Assembly: GCA_045660265.1 (NCBI GenBank)
Contig: JAZRDM010000069.1
Location: 52,456 to 116,455, forward strand
Length of the DNA: 64,000 nucleotides
From: Scatosoma sp045660265
Lineage (GTDB): Bacteria > Bacillota > Clostridia > Christensenellales > Borkfalkiaceae
Direction: 5' to 3'
Below the pieces are notes generated by a model. It ran no database searches. It was not told the origin of the DNA and saw only the letters and a program-made list of their open reading frames with translations. A program made the translations under genes and the position numbers. Below are positions 14,648 to 24,183 of the stretch, in pieces (position 1 is the first letter of the stretch; every line of letters begins with the position of its first letter).

Positions 14648-15139
14648 TTACTTGTTTTCATTTTCAGGGGGTTTGTTTTCCGTGATGGTATAGCTGAAAT
14701 CAATATCTCCGTTCACTTCTAATAATGCGCGTGCAAACTGTTCGTTTTCAACCTCGTGGATGGTAATCAACATATACGCCTCACCCATGTATGCGGTAAG
14801 CTTGCGTTCATCTCTATCCAATACCAAGGCGGTAATTTCTAAGACGGAATATTCGTTTTTCAAAAATCCGTATTGCGCAATCAGCTTGTCTTTGGTGATG
14901 ACGTATTGCGATTTGCTTAAAATTCCAACGACAAACACAATCGCGACGATACAAACGATAATTAAAAACGGATATTTTAAGGCGTCGCCGACGTTGACAA
15001 TGCCAAATACAATAATATTATAAATAGACAACGCAATCCCAATGGCACATAAAACCAAGGATGCGATACTTAAAATGACAATGCTTTTCCCAAAAGAAAT
15101 AGGGAATATTTTATTTTCCAACGAACTTTTCTTTTCCAT
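14648..15139 (-). CDS. Membrane protein with bacterial PH domain
   Basis: This 163-residue protein has two hydrophobic segments (about 22-45 and 57-77) and then a soluble part, SQYVITKDKLIAQYGFLKNEYSVLEITALV, which resembles the bPH_4 bacterial pleckstrin-homology fold. A Pro/Glu-rich tail ends it. Function is unknown. An ATG at 15160 lies upstream of the -10 element, so I use 15139. The -10 TATAAT ends only 6 bases before this ATG, so the mRNA is probably leaderless. It is divergent from the MATE gene. Confidence 0.72.
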   Translation of the reverse strand: MEKKSSLENKIFPISFGKSIVILSIASLVLCAIGIALSIYNIIVFGIVNVGDALKYPFLIIVCIVAIVFVVGILSKSQYVITKDKLIAQYGFLKNEYSVLEITALVLDRDERKLTAYMGEAYMLITIHEVENEQFARALLEVNGDIDFSYTITENKPPENENK

Positions 15140-15145
15140 GCCTTT

Positions 15146-15174
15146 ATTATAACACACCAAGTATAAAAATGCAA
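15146..15174 (-). promoter_or_regulatory. Promoter giving a leaderless PH-domain mRNA
   Basis: On the minus strand TTGCAT (15174-15169), 17 bases, TATAAT (15151-15146), then 6 bases to the ATG. Confidence 0.72.
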
Positions 15175-15213
15175 CAAATTTATTGAAAAACTTCTTTTTT
15201 GAGTGTTTTAAGG

Positions 15214-15242
15214 TTGATTTTTTCTACACGGAGGAGTATAAT
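15214..15242 (+). promoter_or_regulatory. Promoter of the MATE gene, probably leaderless
   Basis: TTGATT (15214-15219), 17 bases, TATAAT (15237-15242), then 7 bases to the ATG. The only Shine-Dalgarno-like sequence (GGAGGAG, 15230-15236) lies upstream of the -10, so it would not be transcribed from this promoter. Confidence 0.65.
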
Positions 15243-15249
15243 AATAGAT

Positions 15250-16692
15250 ATGGAAGAAAAGATATTAACAAATGAAAATATAGAAGAAAAAGCAGCTCGG
15301 CGAGAACGGGAGCAATTTATCAAAATGACGCAAACTCCCATTCCCAAGCTGGTTATATCTATGGGGATACCCACCACGCTGAATATGATGGTTACTTCGC
15401 TGTACAACTTAGCGGATACCTATTTCGTATCGGGATTAGGGCAAGAAGCGACGGGTGCAGTCAACGTTGTGTTGTCGTTGATGTCCATTATTCAGGCGAT
15501 AGCCTTTATGTTTGGTATGGGTTCAGGCAGTATCGTTTCGCAATTGCTGGGCGAAAGAAAGCAAAAAGAAGCAAACGAAGTGTCTTCCAGTGCAGTTTTC
15601 GCGGTAGGGGCGATAGGCCTGATTATTCTCACGCTAGGCTTGAGCTTTTTAGACCCGCTGTTATGGCTGCTTGGCGCAACGGAAGAGGTTGGCGTTGCAG
15701 TTACTACGTTTGAGTATGCCCGTCAGTACACCTTCTATATTTTGCTTGCAGCACCGTTCACGTGTATGACGTTCGTGTTAAATAATTTACTGCGTGCGCA
15801 AGGGAAAGCAATGCTTTCTATGATCGGTTTAATTACGGGTGCAGTATTAAATATTATCCTTGACCCTATATTCATTTATACCTTTGGCATGGGAATGCGC
15901 GGCGCGGCAATTGCCACGGCAATCAGTCAAACCCTTAGTTGCGGTTTAAGCTTATATATGTTTTTGTCGGGTAAAACGATTACTCGTTTACACTTTAAAG
16001 ACGTTTCCAAACAAGCTAAAGTGTATTGGGATATTATCGCAACGGGTTTCCCGTCTTTTTGCCGTCAAATTTTAGCAAGCCTTTGCACCGTCCTTTTAAA
16101 CTGGGCGGTAAAGCCTTACGACGGTGCGCTTGCGGCGCTTGGCGTAGTGCAAAAGGTGTTTATGATAGCCTTCTCCATCTCGCTTGGGATAGGGCAGGGG
16201 TATCAACCCGTGCTTGGCTATAATTACAGCGCAAAATATTATCAAAGAGTGCGCAAAGCCTATCAATTTACTTTGATGTTTTCCATTACACTTATGACGG
16301 GGTTTGCGGTGGTAAGCGCTATTTTTGCTGATGCGATAATGCAAGTATTTTTAGAAAATCCCAACGCGGTGGAAATCGGGTCGCTATCCTTACGGTTACA
16401 ATGTATTTGCATGCCGTTACTCCCTGTTAATTTTATGATTAGCGTTACAACGCAAGCGCTTGGCGATAAAGGCGCGGCGACTGTTTTGTCTGTTTCCAGA
16501 CAAGGAATTTTCTATATCCCTGCCGTGATTATTTTACCGCAGATTTTCCAATTGTTCGGTGTGCAAAGCTGTCAAGCCATTTCCGATTTCTGCGCTTTCT
16601 TATTTGCCATTCCCTTTACTGTACATTTCTTTAAGAAATTAAACAAGTTGGAAACGGAGCAACAACAAGCTCAGGCAAAAGATGAAAGTTAA
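15250..16692 (+). CDS. MATE family efflux transporter
   Basis: This 480-residue protein has about 12 membrane segments in two homologous halves. The MATE signature is visible: PIPKLVISMGIPTTLNMM, then SLYNLADTYFVSGLGQEATGAVNVV near the start and the second-half repeat GFPSFCRQILASL. MATE pumps expel drugs or metabolites using Na+ or H+ gradients; the substrate is not predictable. The first 45 residues are charged and cytosolic. It is divergent from the PH-domain gene and both promoters have leaderless geometry. Confidence 0.93.
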   Translation: MEEKILTNENIEEKAARREREQFIKMTQTPIPKLVISMGIPTTLNMMVTSLYNLADTYFVSGLGQEATGAVNVVLSLMSIIQAIAFMFGMGSGSIVSQLLGERKQKEANEVSSSAVFAVGAIGLIILTLGLSFLDPLLWLLGATEEVGVAVTTFEYARQYTFYILLAAPFTCMTFVLNNLLRAQGKAMLSMIGLITGAVLNIILDPIFIYTFGMGMRGAAIATAISQTLSCGLSLYMFLSGKTITRLHFKDVSKQAKVYWDIIATGFPSFCRQILASLCTVLLNWAVKPYDGALAALGVVQKVFMIAFSISLGIGQGYQPVLGYNYSAKYYQRVRKAYQFTLMFSITLMTGFAVVSAIFADAIMQVFLENPNAVEIGSLSLRLQCICMPLLPVNFMISVTTQALGDKGAATVLSVSRQGIFYIPAVIILPQIFQLFGVQSCQAISDFCAFLFAIPFTVHFFKKLNKLETEQQQAQAKDES

Positions 16693-16705
16693 AACTATTT
16701 AATAA

Positions 16706-16738
16706 ACAAAAACCGCAGCCGTTTTGGTTGCGGTTTTT
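16706..16738. terminator. Bidirectional terminator between the MATE gene and leuS
   Basis: AACCGCAGCC pairs with GGTTGCGGTT around GTTTT, flanked by A and T runs. Confidence 0.88.
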
Positions 16739-16748
16739 TTGTTTAATT

Positions 16749-19187
16749 TTAGCCGACGATAAAGTTCACTAATTTGCCTTTAACAACGATACATTTCTTT
16801 ACAGATTTCCCTTCGAACAAGGGTGCAACGTCGGGGTGTTGCGCTGCAACTGCTTGAATTTCTTCGTTGGACAACGATTGCGAAATCATCATTTTTGCCT
16901 TAATTTTACTGTTTACTTGTACAGCGTATTCAATCTCATCTTTAACCAACGCGCTTTCGTTTACGAGGGGATAGCTTTCTTCAAAGACAGAATTCTTATG
17001 TCCAGAAACTTCCCAAAGCTCTTCAGCAAAGTGGGGCGCAAACGGCGCAATCATTTTAATTAAGTCAAGCAAACATTCTTTATAGAACGCAACGTTCTTC
17101 ACTTCTTTATCATTGTCGTACTTTTGCAAAGCGTTTACGTATTCCATAATACGAGCAATCGAGGTGTTAAAGGAGAACATTTCTACGTCTTTCGTAATAC
17201 CCTTAATAGCAAAGTTTTTCGCGTAGTCAAGTTCCTTTTCGTCTCTCGTCATTTCCGTATAGCCGTTGCCTTCCAACTCCAAGCCCTTGCATATGGTACG
17301 TTCTACTTTATCCAAGAATTTTGCAATCGAGCGAATACCGTCGTCGTTCCAAGGACCGCCTTCGGTATAAGAGAAGCCAAACATCAAGTACAGACGGAAT
17401 ACGTCCGAACCATATTCGTTTACATATACGTCAGGGGAGATAACGTTTCCGTGCGATTTAGACATTCTATTTCCGTCAGGCCCGAGGATGATACCTTGGT
17501 GAACCAAACGTTTAAACGGCTCGTTGAAATCGATATAGCCCATATCGCGTAACGCCTTGGTGATGAAACGTGCGTACAACAAGTGCATACAAGCATGTTC
17601 AGGACCGCCTACGTACACGTCAACGGGCAACATCTTGTTCGCGACAGCGGGCGTAAACGCTTGCTTATCGTTGTTTGCTTCGGGATAACGCAAGAAGTAC
17701 CAGCTCGAGCAAACGAAGGTGTCCAACGTATCGGGGTCTCTTCTTGCAGGCTTGTGGCACTTAGGACAAGTGCAGTTCATAAAGCCTTCGTGCGTGGACA
17801 ACGGAGATTTTCCGGTAGGACGGAATTCTACGTCATAAGGAAGCTTTACAGGTAAATCCTTTTCAGGAACGGGTACTGCACCGCAGTGTTCGCAATGAAT
17901 CATAGGGATGGGTGCGCCCCAATATCTTTGACGGGATACCGTCCAGTCGCGCAAACGGTAATTTACCTTTTTTCCACCTTTACCAATCTTGGTCAAATGT
18001 ACGGCAATGGCGTCGCGTGCATCTTCGCCAAACAATCCATCAAATTCTCCGCTGTTTACCAAAATACCGTCTTCGCAGAAGGGGAGTAACGTTTCGCCGC
18101 CTTTCTTTTGAATTACTTGCGTGATAGGCAAGCCGTATTTGGTTGCAAACGCATAATCACGTTCGTCGTGTGCAGCAACGGCCATAACAGCGCCCGTACC
18201 ATACGAATATAATACGTAATCAGCAAGATATACGGGTAATTTTTCTTTGGTTAAGGGATGGATTGCATACGCGCCTGTATACACGCCCGTCTTTTCACGG
18301 GTGGTTGAAAGTCTTTCAATATCGTTTGCTTCCGCTGCGTAGCGAACGTAAGCGTCAATTGCTTCTGCTCTTTCAGGGTGCGCTTCCTTTAATTTTTCTA
18401 CGAGTGGATGTTCAGGCGCAAGCACTACGTAATTTACACCGAATACCGTGTCGGGACGGGTGGTAAATACGATAATTTCGTCTCCCGTTTCGCACTCGAA
18501 ACGAACTTCGCAGCCCGTCGAACGTCCAATCCAGTTTTTTTGCATCAGCTTGGTTTTTTCAGGCCAATCCAAGTCGTCGATATCGTTTAACAATTCTTCT
18601 GCGTATTCGGTAATTTTAAAGAACCATTGCGTCATATTTTTACGAAGTACAACGCTGTGGCATCTTTCGCATTCGCCGCCGATAACTTGTTCGTTTGCAA
18701 GTACTGTTTCGCAGGAAGGACAGAAGTTAACAAGCGATTCTTTTCTGTACGCAAGGCCTTTTTTGTAAAGTTGCAAAAACAGCCATTGTGTCCATTTGTA
18801 ATAATCTTCCTTGCAGGTATGCAATTCAGCCGTCCAATCGAACATAGCGCCCATATTTTTTAATTGTTGTTGCATGGTTGCGATATTCTTTTCCGTCGAA
18901 TCTTTCGGGTGAATCCCCGTTTTAATTGCGTAATTTTCAGCAGGCAACCCGAACGCGTCAAAGCCCATAGGTTGAAAAACCTCATAGCCTTGCATTTTCT
19001 TGAAACGCGCGTAAGAATCGGTAGGGCCGTAATTGTACCAATGCCCAACGTGTAAATTAGCGCCGGAAGGGTAGGAGAACATTTCTAAAACGTAATGTTT
19101 TTGCTTATTGCTCTTTTTATTAAAGACGTTCAGCTTGCTCTTTTCCCATTTGGCTTGCCATTTGCTTTCTACGGATTTCATATCCAT
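16749..19187 (-). CDS. leuS: Leucine--tRNA ligase
   Basis: This class Ia synthetase charges tRNA-Leu and proofreads with a CP1 editing domain. With the ATG at 19187 it has 812 residues. Motifs: HIGH-type LHVGH (in YPSGANLHVGHWYNYG), zinc-type cysteines CPSCETVLANEQV, editing-domain VFTTRPDTVFGVNYVVLAPEHPL, WTVSRQRYWGAPIP, a second Cys pair CTCPKCHKP, and KMSKS-type GNRMSKSHGN. A GGAGG stands 12 bases from this ATG; a longer reading frame to 19292 runs through the promoter and is rejected. The leader is about 58 bases, too short for a T-box. Confidence 0.96.
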   Translation of the reverse strand: MDMKSVESKWQAKWEKSKLNVFNKKSNKQKHYVLEMFSYPSGANLHVGHWYNYGPTDSYARFKKMQGYEVFQPMGFDAFGLPAENYAIKTGIHPKDSTEKNIATMQQQLKNMGAMFDWTAELHTCKEDYYKWTQWLFLQLYKKGLAYRKESLVNFCPSCETVLANEQVIGGECERCHSVVLRKNMTQWFFKITEYAEELLNDIDDLDWPEKTKLMQKNWIGRSTGCEVRFECETGDEIIVFTTRPDTVFGVNYVVLAPEHPLVEKLKEAHPERAEAIDAYVRYAAEANDIERLSTTREKTGVYTGAYAIHPLTKEKLPVYLADYVLYSYGTGAVMAVAAHDERDYAFATKYGLPITQVIQKKGGETLLPFCEDGILVNSGEFDGLFGEDARDAIAVHLTKIGKGGKKVNYRLRDWTVSRQRYWGAPIPMIHCEHCGAVPVPEKDLPVKLPYDVEFRPTGKSPLSTHEGFMNCTCPKCHKPARRDPDTLDTFVCSSWYFLRYPEANNDKQAFTPAVANKMLPVDVYVGGPEHACMHLLYARFITKALRDMGYIDFNEPFKRLVHQGIILGPDGNRMSKSHGNVISPDVYVNEYGSDVFRLYLMFGFSYTEGGPWNDDGIRSIAKFLDKVERTICKGLELEGNGYTEMTRDEKELDYAKNFAIKGITKDVEMFSFNTSIARIMEYVNALQKYDNDKEVKNVAFYKECLLDLIKMIAPFAPHFAEELWEVSGHKNSVFEESYPLVNESALVKDEIEYAVQVNSKIKAKMMISQSLSNEEIQAVAAQHPDVAPLFEGKSVKKCIVVKGKLVNFIVG

Positions 19188-19251
19188 AATATCTAAAAAC
19201 CTCCGTTGCGGATATCCGCAAATAAATTCTTCAAAAATTTGATTTCTATAT

Positions 19252-19280
19252 ATTATATAGCATCTTAAAAAATAAGTCAA
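19252..19280 (-). promoter_or_regulatory. Sigma-A promoter of leuS
   Basis: On the minus strand TTGACT (19280-19275), 17 bases, TATAAT (19257-19252). Confidence 0.82.
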
Positions 19281-19356
19281 GCAGAATGTCAAGCTGAAAA
19301 CAATAAATAATTTCTGCGTTGCGGCATATAATAACCTTGTGGAAAGGATAACAGTG

Positions 19357-20037
19357 ATGCAAAACGGCGCTGATAGCCGCTATATGACCTACGTGTATGA
19401 TAAAATAAAAGAGCGTTTCTCTTTTCTCCCTGCGGAATGCGAGCTCTTTCAAGAGGGGGAATTTTCCCAAGTAACCTTTTGCGCAAACGAGCAGTTTTGT
19501 CCATACGTGCAAACGTTTTTAAAAGGCTTGGTTGCGCAAGTGATTTCCGTTGGTTATAAATATGCCTACTTTGATAAAACGTTACAATTGCCCTTACTTA
19601 ACGCAGAGGAGAAGAGGCTGCTCTGCACGGCGCTTGTGTCGGCGGATATCAAGGAAGAACTCGCCTTTGTACAAGAGCGTATTCAAGATAGCGAAATTTG
19701 TTCTATCGACGGTGTTTTTCGCTTTCGGGTAAAAGAATTAAAAACTCGTTGGCAAGAGGTGGCGGGGTACGTTCAATCTGATTTTGGTTTGCAATCGTTG
19801 ATCGGTTTTTTGCGATTCGTTATTGAGGATGGTACGGGTAAGGTGTTTATTAAAGACAATAAAGCCTACAATGCCGAGTATAAACCGCTAAGCGAGAGTA
19901 AATTGACAGGTAAAAGCAGTTTAATCGGCGAGATATTGCTTTCGGGCGCGGCGAAAGTGTACACGTTTGGAAAAGCAGATGACAAAACGGAAGAATTTTT
20001 GCAAAAATATTACGGTAAAAAACGCATATTTTGTTAA
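19357..20037 (+). CDS. ytxC: YtxC-like sporulation protein
   Basis: This 226-residue soluble protein resembles the putative sporulation protein YtxC. It has an N-terminal part with FLPAECELFQEGEFSQV, a middle segment of charged helices, and a C-terminal EVAGYVQSDFGLQSLIGFLRFVIEDG. It lies directly upstream of the thrS T-box, and Bacillus ytxC has the same position next to thrS, which supports the call. The start may be the ATG at 19357 (AAAGG upstream) or the GTG 18 bases earlier. A TATAAT at 19327-19332 may be its -10 without a canonical -35. The function is not known. Confidence 0.72.
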   Translation: MQNGADSRYMTYVYDKIKERFSFLPAECELFQEGEFSQVTFCANEQFCPYVQTFLKGLVAQVISVGYKYAYFDKTLQLPLLNAEEKRLLCTALVSADIKEELAFVQERIQDSEICSIDGVFRFRVKELKTRWQEVAGYVQSDFGLQSLIGFLRFVIEDGTGKVFIKDNKAYNAEYKPLSESKLTGKSSLIGEILLSGAAKVYTFGKADDKTEEFLQKYYGKKRIFC

Positions 20038-20055
20038 AAACTTTGTAAAAAACGG

Positions 20056-20084
20056 TTGACAAAATCGGTGGAAACAGTTACAAT
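20056..20084 (+). promoter_or_regulatory. Promoter of thrS
   Basis: TTGACA (20056-20061), 17 bases, TACAAT (20079-20084). It overlaps the end of the previous coding region by nothing and feeds the T-box leader. Confidence 0.9.
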
Positions 20085-20090
20085 AAAAAA

Positions 20091-20300
20091 GCAAAGACAA
20101 GTAGCTTCGCAAAAATCTTGCAGAGAGTTCCACCCGTGGCTGAAAGGGGAATAGAGGGATGCGAATGTCGAAACCACTTAGCGTTTGATAAAATGGAATA
20201 TGTAAAAGAGTGGCTGAGTGTAAACTTGGCAATTAAGGTGGAACCGCGCTTGATAAATGGCGTCCTTAAATCTGTATTTGTACAGATTTAAGGATTTTTC
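20091..20300 (+). promoter_or_regulatory. T-box riboswitch of thrS
   Basis: The T-box sequence AAGGTGGAACCGCG sits at 20235-20248. Stem I features GCAGAGAG (about 20120-20127) and GGCTGAAAGGGGAA (about 20138-20151) are present. The terminator pairs TCCTTAAATCTGTA (20263-20276) with its exact complement (20281-20294) around TTTG, followed by TTTTTC. A plausible threonine ACC specifier lies near 20173. Uncharged tRNA-Thr would favour the antiterminator and thrS transcription. Confidence 0.93.
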
Positions 20301-20374
20301 TTTTTTTTACAAAAATAAACTTGAAAAAAATAATAAATCTACAATATAATTACGAACAACAATGGAGGAAATTT

Positions 20375-22282
20375 ATGAATATTATTTTAAAAAGCGGCGA
20401 CGCGTTAGGGCTTGAAAACGGCTCGACGGCGCTTCAAGCAGCTTTAGCAATTTCTGAAGGTTTGCCAAGAAACGCAGTTTGCGCAAAAGTGAATGGCGAA
20501 CTTGTTGATTTATCCCACGTTTTAAACGAAGGGGATAACCTTGAAATTGTAACCTTAAAAGACAAAGAAGGCTTACAAGTATACCGTCATACCTGTGCGC
20601 ACGTATTAGCGCAAGCACTTAAAACGGTATATCCTACCTGCAAACTTTCTATCGGTCCCGTTATTGAAAATGGGTTCTATTACGACGTCGATTTCGTTAC
20701 GGCAATTACGCAAGACGATTTGGCAAAAGTAGAAGCGGAAATGCAAAAAATCATCAAGAGTAACTTACCTATCGAGCGTTTTACTCTTCCTAAAGAAGAA
20801 GCAATCGAATTGATGAAGAGCTATTCCGAAACGTATAAAGTCGAGCTTATCGAAGACCTTCCTGCAGGAGAAACCATCTCTTTTTATAAGCAAGGCAACT
20901 TCACCGATCTTTGCCGTGGTCCTCACCTTCCTTCGACGGGCAAAATCAAAGCCTTCAAGCTCACCAGTATTGCAGGTGCATACTGGCGCGGCGACGAAAA
21001 GAACAAAATGCTGACGAGAATTTACGGTACGGCATTTGCGAAAAAGGACGAAATGGAAGCATACTTCACCATGCTTGAAGAAGCGAAAAAGCGCGACCAT
21101 ACAAAGCTTGGTAAAGAACTTAAATTATTCGCAATCATGAACGAAGGCAAAGGTTTACCCTTCTTCTTACCTAACGGTACGGTGCTTAAAAATGCGCTTG
21201 TCGAATACTGGCGCGGTATCCACGCTCGCGAAGGGTATGTAGAAGTAGGTACGCCCATTATGCTTAACCGTTCGCTTTGGGAAACGTCTGGCCACTGGTT
21301 CCATTACAGAGATAATATGTATACGACGAAAGTGGACGAAGAAGATTTCGCAATTAAGCCTATGAACTGTCCTGGCAGTATCTTGGTTTATAAAAACGAA
21401 CCGCACAGCTATAAAGACCTTCCTATTCGTATGGGCGAACTTGGGCTTGTGCACCGTCATGAAAAATCCGGTCAATTACACGGCTTATTCCGCGTTCGTT
21501 GCTTCACGCAAGACGACGCGCATATCTTCATGACGCCCGATCAAATCAAAGACGAAATCAAAGGTGTTGTTCGCTTAATCAACGAAGTATATACGCTCTT
21601 TGGTTTTAAATACCACGTTGAACTCTCCACTCGTCCTGAAAACAGCATGGGCAGCGACGAAGATTGGAATACCGCAACGGATGCTCTTCGCTCGGCATTA
21701 GACGACTTAGGTTTAAGCTACGTTGTTAATGAAGGCGACGGCGCATTCTACGGCCCGAAAATCGACTTCCATTTGGAAGACTCTATCGGCAGAACATGGC
21801 AATGCGGTACCATTCAGCTCGACTTCCAGCTTCCTCAACGTTTTGAAATGGAATATATCGGCGAAGACGGCGGCAAGCATCGTCCCATCATGGTACACCG
21901 CGTAGCGTTTGGTTCTATCGAACGTTTTATCGGTATCTTAATCGAACATTTCGCGGGCAAATTCCCCGTATGGCTTTCGCCTTTGCAAGTTAAAATTCTT
22001 CCTATTACGGATAGACAAATCGATTATGCAAAATCCCTTTGCGCAAAAATGCAAGCGGCGGGTATTCGCGGGAAAGTAGACGATAGAGGCGAAAAAATCG
22101 GGTATAAAATCCGTGGAGCGCAAATGGAAAAAGTTCCTTATATGCTCGTTGTAGGCGAAAAGGAAGCGGAGGCAGGTCTTGTAGCGGTTAGAAGACGCGA
22201 CAAGGGCGATATGGGTGCGGTAAACGTTGACGAATTTATTGCAACTGTGCTTTCCGATATCAATGAAAAAACGGCGTTTTAA
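20375..22282 (+). CDS. thrS: Threonine--tRNA ligase
   Basis: This class II synthetase charges tRNA-Thr. The 635-residue protein has an N-terminal TGS domain (1-60), an editing/SAD domain with HTCAHVLAQALK and the zinc-type TDLCRGPHLPSTG, the catalytic core with motif 2 LVHRHEKSGQLHGLFRVRCFTQDDAHIF and the active-site Cys in KPMNCPGSILVY, motif 3 HRVAFGSIERFIGILIEH, and an anticodon-binding C-terminus. The ATG at 20375 follows GGAGG; the longer frame to 20321 begins after the T-box terminator and is less likely. Confidence 0.97.
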   Translation: MNIILKSGDALGLENGSTALQAALAISEGLPRNAVCAKVNGELVDLSHVLNEGDNLEIVTLKDKEGLQVYRHTCAHVLAQALKTVYPTCKLSIGPVIENGFYYDVDFVTAITQDDLAKVEAEMQKIIKSNLPIERFTLPKEEAIELMKSYSETYKVELIEDLPAGETISFYKQGNFTDLCRGPHLPSTGKIKAFKLTSIAGAYWRGDEKNKMLTRIYGTAFAKKDEMEAYFTMLEEAKKRDHTKLGKELKLFAIMNEGKGLPFFLPNGTVLKNALVEYWRGIHAREGYVEVGTPIMLNRSLWETSGHWFHYRDNMYTTKVDEEDFAIKPMNCPGSILVYKNEPHSYKDLPIRMGELGLVHRHEKSGQLHGLFRVRCFTQDDAHIFMTPDQIKDEIKGVVRLINEVYTLFGFKYHVELSTRPENSMGSDEDWNTATDALRSALDDLGLSYVVNEGDGAFYGPKIDFHLEDSIGRTWQCGTIQLDFQLPQRFEMEYIGEDGGKHRPIMVHRVAFGSIERFIGILIEHFAGKFPVWLSPLQVKILPITDRQIDYAKSLCAKMQAAGIRGKVDDRGEKIGYKIRGAQMEKVPYMLVVGEKEAEAGLVAVRRRDKGDMGAVNVDEFIATVLSDINEKTAF

Positions 22283-22290
22283 GTAAATAA

Positions 22291-22314
22291 AGGGGGCATC
22301 ATGCCCCCTTTTCA
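22291..22314 (+). terminator. Intrinsic terminator of thrS
   Basis: GGGGGCAT and ATGCCCCC with no more than a one-base centre, then TTTTC. It lies only 15 bases before the next start. Confidence 0.78.
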
Positions 22315-22329
22315 TTATAGGAGAATGAT

Positions 22330-23202
22330 ATGATAAAAACAGGAATTGTATCTACGGCATATTTCGGTTTTGATAATTTTGAGGCAGGCATGTCCTTGAT
22401 GAAAGCGCACGGCTACGACGGTTTCGATTATCAAGGCTTTGGTAGCGTGCCCAATTCGCCTCTTTATAAAATGGAGGAGGAAGAACTGTTTGTCTACCTT
22501 GACAAAATTAAGGCGTGTGCACAAAAAAACGGCTTGATAATTCACCAAATGCACGGTGCTCTTCCTTGTGAAGACTTCGCAACCGAAGAGGGTAGACAAA
22601 GACAGTTAGAGCATTTTAAAAAAGGCATTTTAGGCGCAGAGCGTTTGGGTTGTCCAAAGATGGTAATACACCCTTGGATGCCCGGTTTGGAAACCAATTC
22701 TCCCAGAGAAGAGGAAATCCCCTTAAATATTCGCTTATTAAAACAGCTTGCGCCCTTTGCAAGAGCACACGGCGTTACCATTTGTATGGAAAACGTAGCC
22801 GCGCCGAACGGCACCATTTTATCCTATATTGAAAGCGTAAAAAAGGTTTTAGACGGCGTGGATGATGAGTATATAAAATCTTGTTTAGATACGGGACATT
22901 TCAATGCGGTGGGTAAGGATATTTGCAGTGCAATTCAATTGTTGGGCAATCATTTAGCCGCTTTGCACGTCCATGACGATAGATACGGACAAGACAGACA
23001 TTTGTTGCCATTTCAAGGCGAAGTGGACTGGGACGGTTTTGCTCGTGGTTTACACGCAATCGGTTTTGATGGCGTCATCTCTTTAGAAACGCAAATTTGT
23101 TCTGGCATGCCTTCTCCCATTCGTGAAAAGTTTCAATTAACGCTTTCAAAGCTGGCAAGATACCTTGCAGACAAAGCAGAAAGCAAAGGGGAAATGATAT
23201 GA
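22330..23202 (+). CDS. Sugar phosphate isomerase/epimerase (TIM barrel), copy 1
   Basis: This 290-residue protein is a xylose-isomerase-like TIM barrel (AP_endonuc_2 family). Metal-site motifs are in place: VIHPWMPG, ICMENVAAPNG, CLDTGHFNAVG, LHVHDDRYGQDRHLLPFQGEVDWDGFARGL and ISLETQI near the end. Such enzymes act on inositols, sugars or ketoses with a divalent metal; the substrate is unknown. It overlaps copy 2 by 4 bases and both begin with the same 18 bases, so this is a tandem duplication. Confidence 0.88.
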   Translation: MIKTGIVSTAYFGFDNFEAGMSLMKAHGYDGFDYQGFGSVPNSPLYKMEEEELFVYLDKIKACAQKNGLIIHQMHGALPCEDFATEEGRQRQLEHFKKGILGAERLGCPKMVIHPWMPGLETNSPREEEIPLNIRLLKQLAPFARAHGVTICMENVAAPNGTILSYIESVKKVLDGVDDEYIKSCLDTGHFNAVGKDICSAIQLLGNHLAALHVHDDRYGQDRHLLPFQGEVDWDGFARGLHAIGFDGVISLETQICSGMPSPIREKFQLTLSKLARYLADKAESKGEMI

Positions 23203-24062
23203 TAAAAACAGGAATTATATCCAGCGCGTATTTCGAAATTGACGATTTTGAGGCAGGCATGTCCTTGATGAAATCGCACGGCTACGATTGTATCGACTAT
23301 CAAGAGCTGGGGAATTTTGCGCATTCGCCCCTTTATAAAATGCCGGAAGAAGAGTTAAAAACGTACTTATGCACCTTGCGCGATTGCGCGAAGAAAAACG
23401 GACTAGAATTTCATCAGCTTCATGGGATATGGCCGCACGTCGACGATACGACGGAAGAAGGAAGACAACAATCTATCGAATATTTCAAAAAGAATATCTT
23501 ATGCGCGTCCTATTTAGATTGCCTGCGCGTAGTCGTGCACCCGTGTATGCCGGGGCTGTTTTTGGGTAAAAAATTAGATGATGAAATTCAGCTCAACGTC
23601 CGCTTATTAAAGCAACTCGCTCCGTATGCAAGAGAACATGGCGTTACCATATGCCTAGAAAATATGCCCTTCCCGCACGGTTCACATTTATCCTATATCG
23701 AAAACGTAAAAAAAGTATTGGATGAAGTCGACGACGAATACGTTAAGGCTTGTTTGGATACTGGGCATTTTGAGGCAGTGGGGACGGATATTTACAGTGC
23801 AATCAAATTGCTTGGCTCACATTTATCGACACTACACGTACATGATAGTGCGTTTGGGCAAGACAGACATACCATTCCTTTCCAAGCCTTAATCGATTGG
23901 GACGGCTTTATTCGCGGGTTAAAAGAAATCGGTTACAAGGGCGTAATGTCTTTGGAAACAAGAATAGGGGTAAAAACACCTCAACCTATGAAAGAAGAGT
24001 TGGAGAGGGCTTTGGCTGAATTAGCGCGCTACTTTGCTGATACAATCAACGAAAATAATTAG
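23199..24062 (+). CDS. Sugar phosphate isomerase/epimerase (TIM barrel), copy 2
   Basis: This 287-residue paralogue of the preceding gene conserves the same metal-site segments (VVHPCMPG, ICLENMPFPHG, CLDTGHFEAVG, LHVHDSAFGQDRHTIPFQ, MSLETRI). The two proteins have diverged clearly outside these blocks, for example MHGALPC versus LHGIWPH, so the duplication is not recent. The start overlaps the copy 1 stop (ATGA), which implies translational coupling and perhaps a two-protein or two-step function. Confidence 0.88.
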   Translation: MIKTGIISSAYFEIDDFEAGMSLMKSHGYDCIDYQELGNFAHSPLYKMPEEELKTYLCTLRDCAKKNGLEFHQLHGIWPHVDDTTEEGRQQSIEYFKKNILCASYLDCLRVVVHPCMPGLFLGKKLDDEIQLNVRLLKQLAPYAREHGVTICLENMPFPHGSHLSYIENVKKVLDEVDDEYVKACLDTGHFEAVGTDIYSAIKLLGSHLSTLHVHDSAFGQDRHTIPFQALIDWDGFIRGLKEIGYKGVMSLETRIGVKTPQPMKEELERALAELARYFADTINENN

Positions 24063-24148
24063 GTGAGTGTCTTTTCATAACGAATTTTATATAAAAATCA
24101 ACAAAGAAAAAATTACCAAAAAAAATCAAGAAAATCGCAAAAAAACGT

Positions 24149-24177
24149 TTGACATTATTATTTAAGTATGCTATTAT
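24149..24177 (+). promoter_or_regulatory. Promoter of infC-rpmI-rplT
   Basis: TTGACA (24149-24154), 17 bases, TATTAT (24172-24177). A TATAAT three bases further on gives a 20-base alternative. Confidence 0.82.
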
Positions 24178-24183
24178 AATATA

